DNA from: Ottelia alismoides | Taxonomy: Eukaryota; Streptophyta; Magnoliopsida; Alismatales; Hydrocharitaceae | Direction of reading: 5' to 3' | Assembly (NCBI GenBank): GCA_037367405.1 | Contig: JAZKJV010008259.1 | Location: 248,001-312,000 of the forward strand | Length of the DNA: 64,000 nucleotides | Shown: one piece after another, positions 12,994 through 22,782 of the stretch | How the letters are laid out: each line of letters starts with the position of its first letter | Numbering within the stretch: position 1 is the first letter of the stretch | Notes under the pieces: generated by a model | Told to the model about the DNA's origin: nothing | What the model saw: only the letters and a program-made list of their open reading frames with translations | Databases searched by the model: none | Position numbers and translations under genes: made by a program

Positions 12994-13161
12994 GGAAAAC
13001 ATCAGATAAGACAATCCTTTGCGTTGAAAGACATCCATATTATCCATCAGTAATCAATCCGATGACTATTATTAATGGCTCGTTATTTATATTTTTTAAA
13101 TGTTGAAACACTCATTATGGTCATTTTGACTTATTCTTTATTTAGAATGCAACAAATATCT

Positions 13162-13191
13162 CCCCAATAATCTCTCTCTCTCTCTCTCTCT
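13162..13191. repeat. (CT)n microsatellite
   Basis: A run of CT dinucleotides. It marks the boundary between AT-rich DNA and the purine-rich block that begins at about 13192. Confidence 0.85.
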
Positions 13192-13624
13192 TGAGGGCGG
13201 CACGCGTGAAGGAGGATGATGCACGTCGGTGATGGCATGCAACGACGAGAGCATTGGGCGGTGGATGCCACACGCTTCTTTACGGTGCCCTGTGATGACA
13301 TGCTGCTCTGTAGATCTAAGATGGTTGCTTCCCGCGATGATATGGTATTTCATAGTCCTTCAGATCTGGAGAAAAAGGATGGGTTCTCCATTGTTGTTTT
13401 CTTACAAGCAATGGAGGCAACATTGCGTGGAGGCAGTTGCTGTGCGTGGATGAGATGGGTCATGGAGGAGAAGGTTGAAGGAGGGTGCGGATAGAGGAGA
13501 AGGGTGCAGGTGGAGGTGCAGTATTGGCAGAGGATGGTGCAGGTGGAGGAGATGATCATGGAGGAGAAGGGCGGAGGAAGGTGCAGGTGGAGGAGGAATG
13601 CAGGTGAAGGTGGGCGCAACCAGT
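13192..13624. other. G/A-rich segment without convincing coding potential
   Basis: The first half has mixed composition. The second half (about 13440-13610) is a run of GGTGGAGGAGAAGG-type words, so several frames on both strands stay open by composition alone. I see no recognised domain and no frame that stands out. It could be a polypurine-type low-complexity tract inside an unidentified repeat spanning roughly 13000-14545. Confidence 0.4.
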
Positions 13625-14005
13625 TTTTGCAATATGTGATCGTTTTTTACAATCTACGATCTTTTTTTATAATATCATATCTTTTTATACAAATCGTAAA
13701 TTGTTTTTACAATCTCAGATTTTTTACATTTACTATATCTTTTATAATTTTCTAACAATGTCAGATCTTTTTTTACTATCTCAGATATTTTATTTACAAT
13801 ATCAGATCATTTCTTACCAATCTAAATTCATTTTTATAATATCAGAATATTTTTTACATTGATTATTTCTCTTATCAATTTCTAACAATCTCAGATTTTT
13901 TCAATATTAGGTTGTTTTTTACAAACTCATATTGTTTATCACAAATCTCAAATTGTTTTTTGCAATTTTAGATTGTCTTTTTACATTTCTCATTTCTTTA
14001 TATTT
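13625..14005. repeat. Degenerate tandem repeat, unit about 20 bp
   Basis: The word GATC/GATT followed by TTTTTTAC and AATCTCA recurs many times (for example near 13640, 13660, 13700, 13760, 13790, 13890, 13950), with insertions and substitutions between units. The rough consensus is GATCTTTTTTACAATCTCA. It is AT-rich and non-coding. Confidence 0.65.
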
Positions 14006-15404
14006 CTAACAATATATTTTCGCTAAGAATGCGATATACTCTTTATAAACATATTTTTTTATATTTTCTCTTTCCTCTTAGTAAATGTTGAATTACTAAC
14101 TATCTATTGTTTTGCAGATGTCCAAATGAATATTACAAATAAGTATGAAGTTTACATATGCATTACCTAAATTACAATTACAACTATAAACATATTACTA
14201 ACTTTGATTTTATTTACAAAGCATGATACAATCTTACAATGACAATGAGCATTTTACGAAGAGTTCCACCATTCTACATAACACGAAAATGATACCATGT
14301 TAGCGAAACCTCATCGCATAAATAGTAACAAAAAGATACCAATTCATACGGGCTAAAAATGGAAAATAAAAGTATTAAATAAAATACAAATTCAAAATGA
14401 AATTTAAATTCAAAATGAAAATACATGGACTAAAATACCCTTTTGGATAAAGAACCGTTAGATTGAGATCTAACGGATGAGATGGTTGGCTTTCCATGCA
14501 TTCAGGAAAGGCCCATCTCATTGGAAGGACCCCCTATATATATATATATTAAAAAGGGGGTTATACTAGAATCCAATAATATTTGACACTCGTATGACGG
14601 TTTACCCTCAGATGATATGTGTAACGGCTTCGATGTCTAGGTCGAGAGGCTCTTTCATCCATATCCCTGCTAGCTTTTGTCATCCGTCGATAAGTGTGGT
14701 AAATTCGCTCTAATCTCCATTACCCTCACGAAGCTCCAACGCACCGACATCCTCGATGCTCTATGCTAATTTTGCTTCCATGTCACTTCCATCCTCTCCC
14801 CTCCCTCAACACTCGCTGAAATTCGATCCTTCTCTCAACTTCCATCATGTGGACAAATGTTCGCATCAGCCTCTAGAGCTTCTTCCAATAACGATGCCCA
14901 TGATGGGTGCTTCTACTCACTGGCAACGAAAATGGAGGACCATATAGAGCAGGCAATCTATATTTTCTTGATGCAAGTTAAGTATTTTTTTACTTTTTAG
15001 TTTTTATAAAAAAATTTGAGGAGGTTCCAGAATGGGTTTGCATTAAGTAAACAGATAATTTTGGATGAGTAATTAAAGAGATTGGATCATAAATATTTTA
15101 ATAGGTCAAATTAGCATAAGTTTGATAGGAAATCCATCCTTTTCGAGATAATGTTGCATAAAGATGTATGATTTTTTAACTCCCAAGGAGATTTTAGAAC
15201 ACAAATCCGAGCAGGATTGTTAATTAGTGAAAAAAGATTTGACTATGATTTTAAAACTAGGTTTTATTGGTATTCTTTTTTTAATAGGGATATGCATAAG
15301 CCAATGTCTTTTTCATTAATAAATCACTCAAATTTGATTTTCATCAACAACTACACATAAACTAAATGCGTCAAATGATTTTATCCAATGATAATGGGAA
15401 AAGT
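14006..15404. other. No gene recognised; contains one perfect dyad
   Basis: AT-rich DNA with a moderately GC-richer stretch at about 14560-14950 in which no frame is convincing. At 14455-14476 the arms CCGTTAGAT and ATCTAACGG form a perfect 9-bp dyad around a TGAG loop. A (TA)n tract follows at 14533-14550. The rightmost 500 bp may belong to the LINE that continues at 15405, but no RT motif could be read. Confidence 0.4.
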
Positions 15405-15483
15405 ATTTATCAAAAAAATTGACTTTGATTTTTTTTCTTAGTAGAAGAATAATTAAAAGAACAAAATCAAACAATGGATGGAT
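15405..15483 (+). pseudogene. LINE-type RNase H pseudogene, 5' part (split by element A)
   Basis: An open frame ending ...KSNNG-W runs into the left target duplication (TGGAT, 15479-15483). If element A and one TGGAT copy are removed, the frame continues exactly into WIKIDIDGAF at 27967. The upstream LINE sequence could not be recognised, so only the portion next to the insertion is called. Confidence 0.5.
15479..15483 (+). repeat. Target site duplication of element A, left copy (TGGAT)
   Basis: TGGAT directly precedes the 5' LTR and is repeated exactly at 27967-27971 after the 3' LTR. Five base pairs is the usual duplication length for plant LTR elements. Confidence 0.95.
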
Positions 15484-16345
15484 TGATGAATCTCTGATTC
15501 ATCACTCTAAAAGTTGAAAATAGAGCTTTGTTCCCGAGTAATTAGCTGCATATTTCCCCTTATCTTTCATAATTAGCATTCATGCATGCAAACATAATAT
15601 CTGCATTTTAGCATTCATATGACATTAAATAAGAAGCCCAATTTCACTTGTATATATTCACATGTATATTAGATAAAATACCTTATTTGTATATATTTTA
15701 TACTAACTCTGAATCCAATAAAATTAACTCTATTATGTATATATGACTAACACTAATTAAAGAAAAATATCAAAAAAATACTAACTTGTAAAATTACCCA
15801 ATAAAACCCCAATCCAAGTTTGAAACCATGAACCTTAAAATGTACATATCTCTCTCATACAGCCTCCGAATTAGGTCTACTCACTTTTAAAGTAATATAC
15901 TTCAAAGACCTTCGAAACAAGACTAATTTCATTAAAATCGGAGCTCGTATGCAAAACTTGGATTTTGGGCCCCTTTTGTATATTGTACAGATTGACCGTT
16001 TTGCCCCAGTATTTTATCATTTTATTTTCTTCATTATTAAAAATCCAAAAAATTATATTAAATTGTGAATATTCTTGTCATATTTTCTCTACTTTTATTT
16101 TAATTTTTCTCTCTTTTAAAAATGACAAAAAATTGTAAAAGATAAAATGTGGTATTTTATACCTATAAGGTACCGCCCAAAAATACGCTTTTGTACAGAT
16201 GATCTCGTTTGATTTTAGGCCCTTCACGAAAGTTGTAGATCTCATCGAGATGAGCAATATTCGTGTTGATCACTTTTTGATCTAACCACTTCTATTATTT
16301 CTTTTTGATTTTTGTTTACATTTAGTTGTGAATTCTTCTCGGAGC

Positions 16346-16378
16346 GACATGTGGCTACTCCGAAAGCCGCCACATGTC
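16346..16378 (+). promoter_or_regulatory. Inverted G-box-like dyad in LTR U3
   Basis: Arms GACATGTGGC (16346-16355) and GCCACATGTC (16369-16378) are perfect complements. The 3' LTR keeps them at 25487-25519, and related dyads with CACGTG cores occur in LTR E (5308-5338) and in the element B LTR (50103-50136). CACGTG/CATGTG cores are bound by plant bZIP and bHLH factors; binding here is inferred. Confidence 0.5.
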
Positions 16379-16593
16379 AACTCCATAGATTTTGCACTTA
16401 ATTAAATAAAATGACACATGGCCGCATCCGAGCGCGCCAAGTGGCACCATCTCCTCCTCTACCCATTCCTTCCCACTCTCCCTTAACTTAAGGGAGAGGC
16501 CATCCTTCCACACCTCTCATCCCATTCCATCTCCTCCACCTTCCCCGTCTCTCCCACTCTCTCCATGGCCTCTCCAACCTCCACCTCCTCCTC

Positions 16594-16602
16594 TTTATAA
16601 TC
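16594..16602 (+). promoter_or_regulatory. TATA box of element A 5' LTR
   Basis: TTTATAATC in a CT-rich context, about 215 bp downstream of the inverted G-box pair. Transcription would start roughly 30 bp downstream, near the conserved CCATCATCGTGAG. The 3' LTR has the same motif at 25737-25745. Confidence 0.55.
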
Positions 16603-17061
16603 TCCTCTACCCCTCCATTCATACCCATCTGCCATCATCGTGAGAGGACGAGAGCTCCCTTAGCCTTCCTGGTGACAGCAGAGATCGACTCAAGTAGAGC
16701 GACGACCATTCCTTTCCCGGCGAGATCCAAGGGGCTCCCCACCCCTTGTTGCAGCTCCCACTCGAGTTGCCCAAGCTCAGCACCTAGCCGCTGCTTCGAG
16801 CGAAGATCTGAATCTCCAGCAAGAGCTTCTTCCCTAGGCATCCGTCCATTCCATCTACAGGTAACTTCTTCATCTCTGCTTCTTCCTCCTTCTCCTTCAT
16901 CTTCTCTCTCTTCAATCCATATTCATCCATCCTCCAAATCACAAATATTTTTGCACTTTCACAGATAAATCACACGTTGCGAACGCAACGGTGATTTTTC
17001 TTGAATTTTTCGGCGAACTTTCATCAACCGATTAATCACTTATTTACGCCTTGTTAAACAA

Positions 17062-17780
17062 ATGCATGAGGATCCCCTGTTTGTGAACTTTCACTCTCTC
17101 TTCTCCTTTCTTCTTCCTCTGCCCACACACGGTCTCCTCCTCTCCATTGCCACTGCCTCGCCAGCGAGTCCGCCTCGCGTCAACCTCCGCTCACCACAGC
17201 GTGCGCCTCCTGCCACTCCAACGCAGCGGCCGCTGTCCGCCCCTTCTCCGCCGCCCTCCACGCTACGATGCGTGGCCGCCTCTCCAGCTCGACAGGCGCA
17301 TGGCCGCGCGCCACCACTCCAGCCGTGCGACCCTCGACGCCAACTCGCCTCCCTCGACGCCACCTGCACTGCGCCCAGGCCATTCTCCCCCCTCAACGCG
17401 AGCGCCTCCGCCCCGCCACGTGCCACCTCTACCTCGCGGACGCGCGCCCAGCCCCAGCCGCACGTCACCCTCCTCTGCTGGCCTACCAGCCGTGTGCGCC
17501 TCCCTCGACGCCTCGCCATCCTTCGCACCTCCGCGCGCCGCCCCTCAGCCACTGCGGCGCGCGCGTGCAGCATCCAACCAGCCACCCAACGGCGCGCGCA
17601 CGCGCGGCTGCAGACTCGCTCCTCCACCGCGCGACACCGACCACCTCCTCCATCCTCCGGCCGCCACCACCTCCTCGCTGCGCCCTCCATCCTCAATCTT
17701 GGCCGCCGTCCGCGTGAAGCTTCAATCAAGCTTTCCCTGTTTCAAGCAAGGAGGAACAGAGAAGCTCTTATCGGATAATA
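17062..17780. other. GC-rich LTR segment with long open frames on both strands
   Basis: This roughly 0.7-kb part of the leader is strongly C-rich on the plus strand. It is open for 200 or more codons in two plus frames and one minus frame. In the 3' LTR the corresponding frames are interrupted at different places (26196-27000), so the open reading reflects base composition. No protein family is recognisable. It may act as a CpG-rich promoter-proximal or splicing-related region of the element RNA. Confidence 0.6.
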
Positions 17781-18820
17781 AAGACAAAAGCAGGTATTTG
17801 CAAAGGGGACACTTGCACTCCTTTGCAAGTTCTCAAACAAAGTTCATGTTTTAGGTAATTTCATGTAAGTCCCTGTTCTCATTTCAACTCATATTTCTTT
17901 TCTCTGTATTGCATTCACACCCTTGCATTTGCACGTTTATTTTATCATCATTTTGTCGTCCATTTTTAATTCCAAAAATTGCATTGTGTAGCATAACTCT
18001 TGTTCTATCATTTTAGCACTTATTTGTATTTTTCGGATTTGCAGAATATTTATGGAAATTAACTTGGTAAAAATTGCAATATTTTGCCCATTTTGATTGA
18101 TTAATTGATTGTGCATTGTCTGCTTATCGAAAAATCTCTGAAAAATCATCATTGGTAGCCTAAGTCTATGCTACAACATATCCGAAAATCATCTCATTTG
18201 CAGGTATAGTTTATCTTAGAAAAATCATTTAGTGAAAACATTAATCGATTTTTAATTAATCAACCGTGAAGTGTTTTTACGAAATTCAAGTTGATTTGGA
18301 TAGCTTTTGCTTAGACCTATTTGGATTAATTTTGTTTCTGAGAAATATCATCGTTTGGTAATTATTAGAATTAGTTTAGTCATTTTCACTAAAGTCTGCA
18401 TATTTTATTATCCGTGCATCAGAAAATTCTAAAAAAATTAGTTAGCTTAATTTCATCCCATTTCATAATCTGGCCAAGTTTCATAATTTTTGAAATTAAT
18501 TTGACCATATTTCTGAATTAACGTTTAAATTGGCCTGATTTTGCATGTGTCTTGCATAAAAAATCGAAAAAGACCAAAAATATTCTCTCTGAAAATCGAA
18601 TATTGGAAATTTGCTAAAAATCTACCTAAGGAGACAGCTGCCTCCCTGAGTTCGACCTTGGACACTATCAAGTAAAAAAATTTGCCGCTCGAGATTAACT
18701 TGAATTTAATTGAAAGTGGTTTTTGATATTCCCTCTCATATCTGACTGCAACGAACACTTTAGATTAATTTGGACATTAATTTGCTCGAATTACCAAGGG
18801 TGCGGGAGCGGTCATCAAAA

Positions 18821-18838
18821 TGGTGCCGTTGCCGGGGA
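18821..18838 (+). other. Primer binding site of element A (tRNA-Asp type)
   Basis: TGGTGCCGTTGCCGGGGA begins 3 nt after the 5' LTR. It matches the complement of the plant tRNA-Asp 3' end (TGGCGCCGTTGCCGGGGA) at 17 of 18 positions, the only difference being T for C at position 4. tRNA-Asp priming is typical of Athila-lineage elements. Confidence 0.9.
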
Positions 18839-20208
18839 GGCACGACTTAGGTTAATTTGAAGTGAAATTCTAATTGTTTGATTTTCAATCCCCGGGTAGT
18901 CTGACCCCTGGTTTTTCTTGTGAATATTCTCTGTCCTTTAATTTTTGCATTTTTGTGTCGCTCTCTATCTGACCTCAACTTGTTTTTGTCGAGGGACGCC
19001 GGAGTCGAAGACGCTTCAAGGAACACACATTCTAATTTGTTTGAGTGAATTGAGAGAATTTGTAAATTTAATTTATTTCCACATTTTTCGCATCATTTCC
19101 AGCGGTTCCCGTTTGGGTTCTTGCGTGTGTAAAAATAGTGGAACCGTGTCCCCGTGTGCTATGTGGTTGAATTGTAACTTAGACTTGCACTAGCGGCTCC
19201 TTGAGCCACTCTAGGAATTGCTTGTGCTCGTAATTTTTAGGACCACACATATACATAAAAGATGCACCTAGACCGCAGTTCTAGTCAAATTGAACTTGTT
19301 CTCCACTCGCTAATAGAACTGTCTGTCTAGGAGCGGATTTTGTCGTCTGCATTTGCATATAGTGTAAAATTTCAATACTGTATTGCATCCTGCATAAAAG
19401 CGAAGGGATCACTGTAAGTCTTCTTAACTCAGCGTACGCATCATTGTTTTTCGTGTATCCGCTTTTCTCGATTTCCCCCTCAGTTTTTCGAACTTAAATT
19501 AAACGGAAATTGGGACTGGACGGTAGACGTGATTGCTTGTGTGGATTAATATCAGTGATAACTAATCTCTAAAATCGGGACTGCTAATTGAAATTGACCA
19601 AAAAAATTTGACTAAAATTAACCCTTGTTTGCGGGAGATTAACCCCGACCTTGTTTTCAGGCTGAGTCAGGGTATTTGGGTGTGTGTGAACACCTTAAGG
19701 CAGAGCCCAAATCCCCTCCTTCCATATCACGGGCCAACCGATCCTAGCAAATATCACGAGTTGGATACTTTTAGATTCATTGACCGGTACCAAGTAGCCT
19801 CCGCCTGTTCGCGGGTAGTCAGGGGCGAACCAACGGTACTTCACGACAAGGCCTTGCTTTGTCAGCCTCCGCCTACTTGCAGGTAGATAGGGGCACGGTC
19901 TTTGAGTCCCCAACTCCGGATAGGAGCGAAGAAAGGAAGGACCGACGGTATCTTAGGCGACAGGTTAAACAGGGAAGACGCATCCGGCTCTGAGCCGACT
20001 TCCCTATAGGCCGCGTAACTCCTTGCTATCTTGCTTGAAAAATCACACTTAAAATTGACAAGATTAATTGGACTCGGTTTCGGGTCCTTCACCGTGTTGA
20101 GTGTGAATTCAGGGTTTGCTCTTGCGTTTATCTTTGTGTCTGTCCGTGTGTGTTATCCTGCGTAACTGTGTATTTCCTACCTCATTCTACTTACATATCC
20201 TCTTCAAG
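18839..20208 (+). other. Element A untranslated leader
   Basis: About 1.37 kb separate the PBS from the first convincing start codon. Short open frames occur but none looks coding. The 3' half is GC-rich and carries a direct repeat (CCTCCGCCT...GGGTAGTCAGGGGC near 19798, and CCTCCGCCT...AGGTAGATAGGGGC near 19866). The last 90 bp (TTAAAATTGACAAGATTAATTGG, CCTTCACCGTG) are shared with the element B leader at about 44860-44900. Confidence 0.7.
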
Positions 20209-21255
20209 ATGTCGGGATATTGGTCCCCATACCCTGTGACCTCTGGTCATTCATCCTTGACCGTATACCGTTCATCTTCACCTTCTCCTTCTTCCATGTA
20301 TCCTCTGCCATCCACGGGAGACCCTTACCCGTGGTCGGTCCCACCTCAACCCGATTATGAAGTCAGAACTTCGACTGATTTATCCACTTCTTCGCATTTC
20401 TCACCTACTCCATATTCTAACACTCCGGATCCACTTCCACCTTGGGATGACTGTCCTTATTCTCGAGAGCTTGCAGGAATCAAAGAATCGAATGAAGAGC
20501 AAGCCACTGCTGAGATAGATGATTGGCAAAATTACATGCCCCCATTCTCACCTCAAGTAGGGATCAGACAACAATTTACATATACAAATCTCGACTTGAC
20601 CTTGGGGCACAACATGGTCGATCGAACAACGCGAATGGAGAGGCCTGTACATCATGATTTCCCAGACTTGATTGACTTTAGTGATCAAGCCTCCATTAAC
20701 CTGCCTTCATTTGGAGAGCCTACACATTCACAAGATTGGACTCATGACCTAGACTTATCAGTCCCTGTTTCATTGACTCCATCATATGAGGCTCCGACCA
20801 ATATTTTCCATTTGGATAGTCCATACTCAACCCATCATTACATGCCAGAGTCTAGGTATGTTGAGTATGAGATCCCAATATTTCAGCAGTATCCTCCAAC
20901 TGATCAGAACTCTCTTATGATTTGTCATGAGAATTTTGTGGAGGATGACATCTCTAGACTTATCAAGAAAAATGAATCATTTGGTAATGAGTTGAGAGAT
21001 GTCATGGGAATATTACACTCAATTTCTGCCAGCCTGGGTATAAAAGTGAGAAAAGACATGAGTAGTTTTGAGGTTGAAAACAAAGCAAACATCAGGGAAC
21101 CCACACCATATGTACAGCTGGAGTCCATTCTATCTCCCTCTTCTACTAACCACTTACCCTCCAATCCAGAGTCTGATCATTCATCCATCAAAAACACCAA
21201 AAAAATTGAAAAATCAAAAATTCACATAAAAATTGAAAATGATTTAAAAAATTAG
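20209..21255 (+). CDS. Element A ORF1, gag-position protein without a recognisable gag domain (348 aa)
   Basis: The ATG at 20209 is chosen because it lies in a good context (AAG before ATG) and begins the Ser/Pro/Tyr-rich region MSGYWSPYPVTSG; the frame is open 31 codons further upstream. The N-terminal third is rich in S, P, Y and D, the middle is acidic, and residues about 245-300 (DISRLIKKNESFGNELRDV) look helical. They resemble the gag C-terminal segment RSFRNELYDLW encoded around 46720 in element B. The Retrotrans_gag core (seen in element B) and a CCHC zinc knuckle are both absent. The Lys-rich C-terminus ends at a slippery site that can feed into ORF2. Function is unknown. I infer a modified gag, possibly an RNA- or particle-associated factor for a parasitic element. 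Confidence 0.7.
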   Translation: MSGYWSPYPVTSGHSSLTVYRSSSPSPSSMYPLPSTGDPYPWSVPPQPDYEVRTSTDLSTSSHFSPTPYSNTPDPLPPWDDCPYSRELAGIKESNEEQATAEIDDWQNYMPPFSPQVGIRQQFTYTNLDLTLGHNMVDRTTRMERPVHHDFPDLIDFSDQASINLPSFGEPTHSQDWTHDLDLSVPVSLTPSYEAPTNIFHLDSPYSTHHYMPESRYVEYEIPIFQQYPPTDQNSLMICHENFVEDDISRLIKKNESFGNELRDVMGILHSISASLGIKVRKDMSSFEVENKANIREPTPYVQLESILSPSSTNHLPSNPESDHSSIKNTKKIEKSKIHIKIENDLKN

Positions 21256-21308
21256 ATTCTACCCTAAGGGAAGCACTTGATGAGGAATTGATCTTTAAAC
21301 TTCCCTTA
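21243..21308 (+). promoter_or_regulatory. Candidate -1 ribosomal frameshift signal between ORF1 and ORF2
   Basis: T-TTA-AAA (21243-21249) lies in the ORF1 frame as X-XXY-YYZ, two codons before the ORF1 stop at 21253. A -1 slip continues as AAA-TTA-GAT-TCT, which is exactly the ORF2 frame. Downstream, TAAGGGAAG (21265-21273) and CTTCCCTTA (21300-21308) form a perfect 9-bp stem with a 26-nt loop. The 15-nt spacer is longer than the usual 5-9 nt, so efficiency is uncertain. Confidence 0.5.
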
Positions 21309-21941
21309 ATAAAGGCCATAGATCACTTCCCCGACCTCAAGAGATTTGTAAAGAGTAAATTGATGCCCAAGAGGTCAGGGACTAAGAGAACCATGACTGA
21401 AAGACACATAGTGTTTATGGCCACCTCCTTGGTGATGGGACGAAAGACCAAGAGCCGCAGAGTTAAGCGGTTGCCTAGGGTTGAATGTGAAATCAAAGAC
21501 ACTATCTTTACCCATGCAAGAATCGATGATGACTCTCCAATAAATATCCTCCCGACCTCTATGTTTGACAAGCTCAAACTCAGGCCAATCAGAAAGTCGA
21601 GAGAGATCATTCAGCTGGCTGATCGATCCATCAAACGGTATAGAGGAAATATTTCAGTCATCGTTACTTTCCAAGGTGCTCTACTCCAGGTGGACTTCAC
21701 GATCATTGACATCGAGCACCGAGGAGAGTTTACCCAGTCTCCGATTATTCTCGGGAAGCCGTTCTTAGCCTTAGCTAAAGCGTCTATAGATTGCGAGACT
21801 CGGGAGATCGATTTCTCAGCATTGGGAGCACTCCGACCTCACCCATTCTTTGATACACTTTACTCTAAGGTAACCCGCACATCCGCTGACAGTCGTGACC
21901 ATCGAGAGGTAGATGAGTCCCACCTCTCTACTACACCTTAG
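21249..21941 (+). CDS. Element A ORF2, degenerate retroviral-type aspartic protease region
   Basis: There is no need for its own ATG if it is read by frameshifting; the first ATG in frame is at 21288. The protein contains IFTHARIDDDSPINILP (around residue 85 from 21249), then QLADRSIKRYRG, VDFTIIDIEH and SPIILGKPFLALAKASIDC. This is the pattern of the Athila-type pepsin-like protease: active-site strand, flap region and ILGRPFL-like block. The expected D-x-G triad is D-D-D here, so the catalytic Gly is lost and activity is unlikely. Element B keeps D-N-G at the same place. RT should follow but does not: after a TAG the same frame continues as ORF3. Confidence 0.75.
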   Translation, partial: KLDSTLREALDEELIFKLPLIKAIDHFPDLKRFVKSKLMPKRSGTKRTMTERHIVFMATSLVMGRKTKSRRVKRLPRVECEIKDTIFTHARIDDDSPINILPTSMFDKLKLRPIRKSREIIQLADRSIKRYRGNISVIVTFQGALLQVDFTIIDIEHRGEFTQSPIILGKPFLALAKASIDCETREIDFSALGALRPHPFFDTLYSKVTRTSADSRDHREVDESHLSTTP

Positions 21942-22682
21942 AGACCGACTGCCCGGACGACCGTTGGTTCTAAGACTCCCCACACCTCCACTTCATCAAC
22001 TGCTTGCACCGCCACCATGACAGCTTCTAAGGAGGACTCACGACCAGAGGCTACCATTAAGTCGGACATGACCTTTGTTGATTGCCTTGACCATTTTAAT
22101 GATCCGACACAAGAGGCCAATAATGCCAAGCCAACTGAGACCACTAGCACCTTCCCGAGACATGTGTTGACCCTTCAGGAATATTATAATCTATACGGTG
22201 ACTCGTCTGATGAGGAACCCATGGTCAGCACCACATCACGTCCCGGACCTTCAAAGGAAGCAACCAAGATTAAATTGACTCCACATAAAAACACGGTTTC
22301 TCCCTCTTCTAGTCGGCTATTTAGTGAGAGGAAGTCGAGAATTGATTCCTCGAGGAGTTCCCCCGAACCTCTCAAGGTGTGTCTCTTTCATCTCCCTCTC
22401 AATGATTCAGGTTCTAGAAAACCGACTAAGAAAGTTTCCTTCAAGACACCAGAGAAGGAATTTTCTGAGGAGTCCTCATCTGGCCCGGACAAGGTAATTT
22501 ATATGAGTGAGCTCAGTTCGGCTGTTCTCAAGCCTTATCTAAGAAAGCAGCCGTGTGTCGACCCTCGTTGGACGATCCCTACACCTCACCATTATTCATC
22601 TGAGGACGATTCCGACAGCGACACATATGTATATTATCCACCTCCTCGCGTCCGCAAGAAGGTTCGTCACAAACCTTTTTAA
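21942..22682 (+). CDS. Element A ORF3, acidic/Ser-rich protein in frame with ORF2
   Basis: This frame is the direct continuation of ORF2 after one TAG (21939-21941); the first ATG is at 22017. It is rich in S, T, P, D and E, with patches SSDEEP, SEESSSGPD and SSEDDSDSD, and it ends in a basic tail RVRKKVRHKPF. There is no RT, RNase H or integrase motif. By position it corresponds to the acidic spacer that lies between protease and RT in element G. It may be the end of a single ORF1-ORF2-ORF3 polyprotein of about 825 residues, if frameshift and stop readthrough both occur. No known function. Confidence 0.55.
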   Translation, partial: RPTARTTVGSKTPHTSTSSTACTATMTASKEDSRPEATIKSDMTFVDCLDHFNDPTQEANNAKPTETTSTFPRHVLTLQEYYNLYGDSSDEEPMVSTTSRPGPSKEATKIKLTPHKNTVSPSSSRLFSERKSRIDSSRSSPEPLKVCLFHLPLNDSGSRKPTKKVSFKTPEKEFSEESSSGPDKVIYMSELSSAVLKPYLRKQPCVDPRWTIPTPHHYSSEDDSDSDTYVYYPPPRVRKKVRHKPF

Positions 22683-22782
22683 TCCTTGTACATTCTCACT
22701 CTTTCTTGTATATACTTTTTCTCCCTCCCTCCTCGGTGATTCGAATCACTCGCCCCGGCTCATCTCATTTCATTTTAAGACT

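Larger units (their letters stand above)
15484..18817 (+). mobile_element. Element A 5' LTR
   Basis: It starts with the arms TGATGAATC and GATTCATCA around TCT and ends GTCATCA. The U3 contains a perfect inverted pair GACATGTGGC / GCCACATGTC (16346-16378), C-rich promoter-proximal DNA and a TATA motif at 16594. The leader part starts CCATCATCGTGAGAGGACG and includes a GC-rich segment (about 17090-17730). The U5 is AT-rich. The LTR ends just before a tRNA-Asp-type PBS. Confidence 0.95.

Noticed and set aside
14455..14476. Perfect 9-bp dyad with TGAG loop as a standalone regulatory site
   Set aside because: Dyads of this type are common in plant repeat DNA, and nothing nearby gives it a role.
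17091..17729. 212-codon minus-strand frame and 235/238-codon plus-strand frames in the element A LTR
   Set aside because: The 3' LTR breaks the same frames at different points, no domain is recognisable, and the base composition explains the openness.
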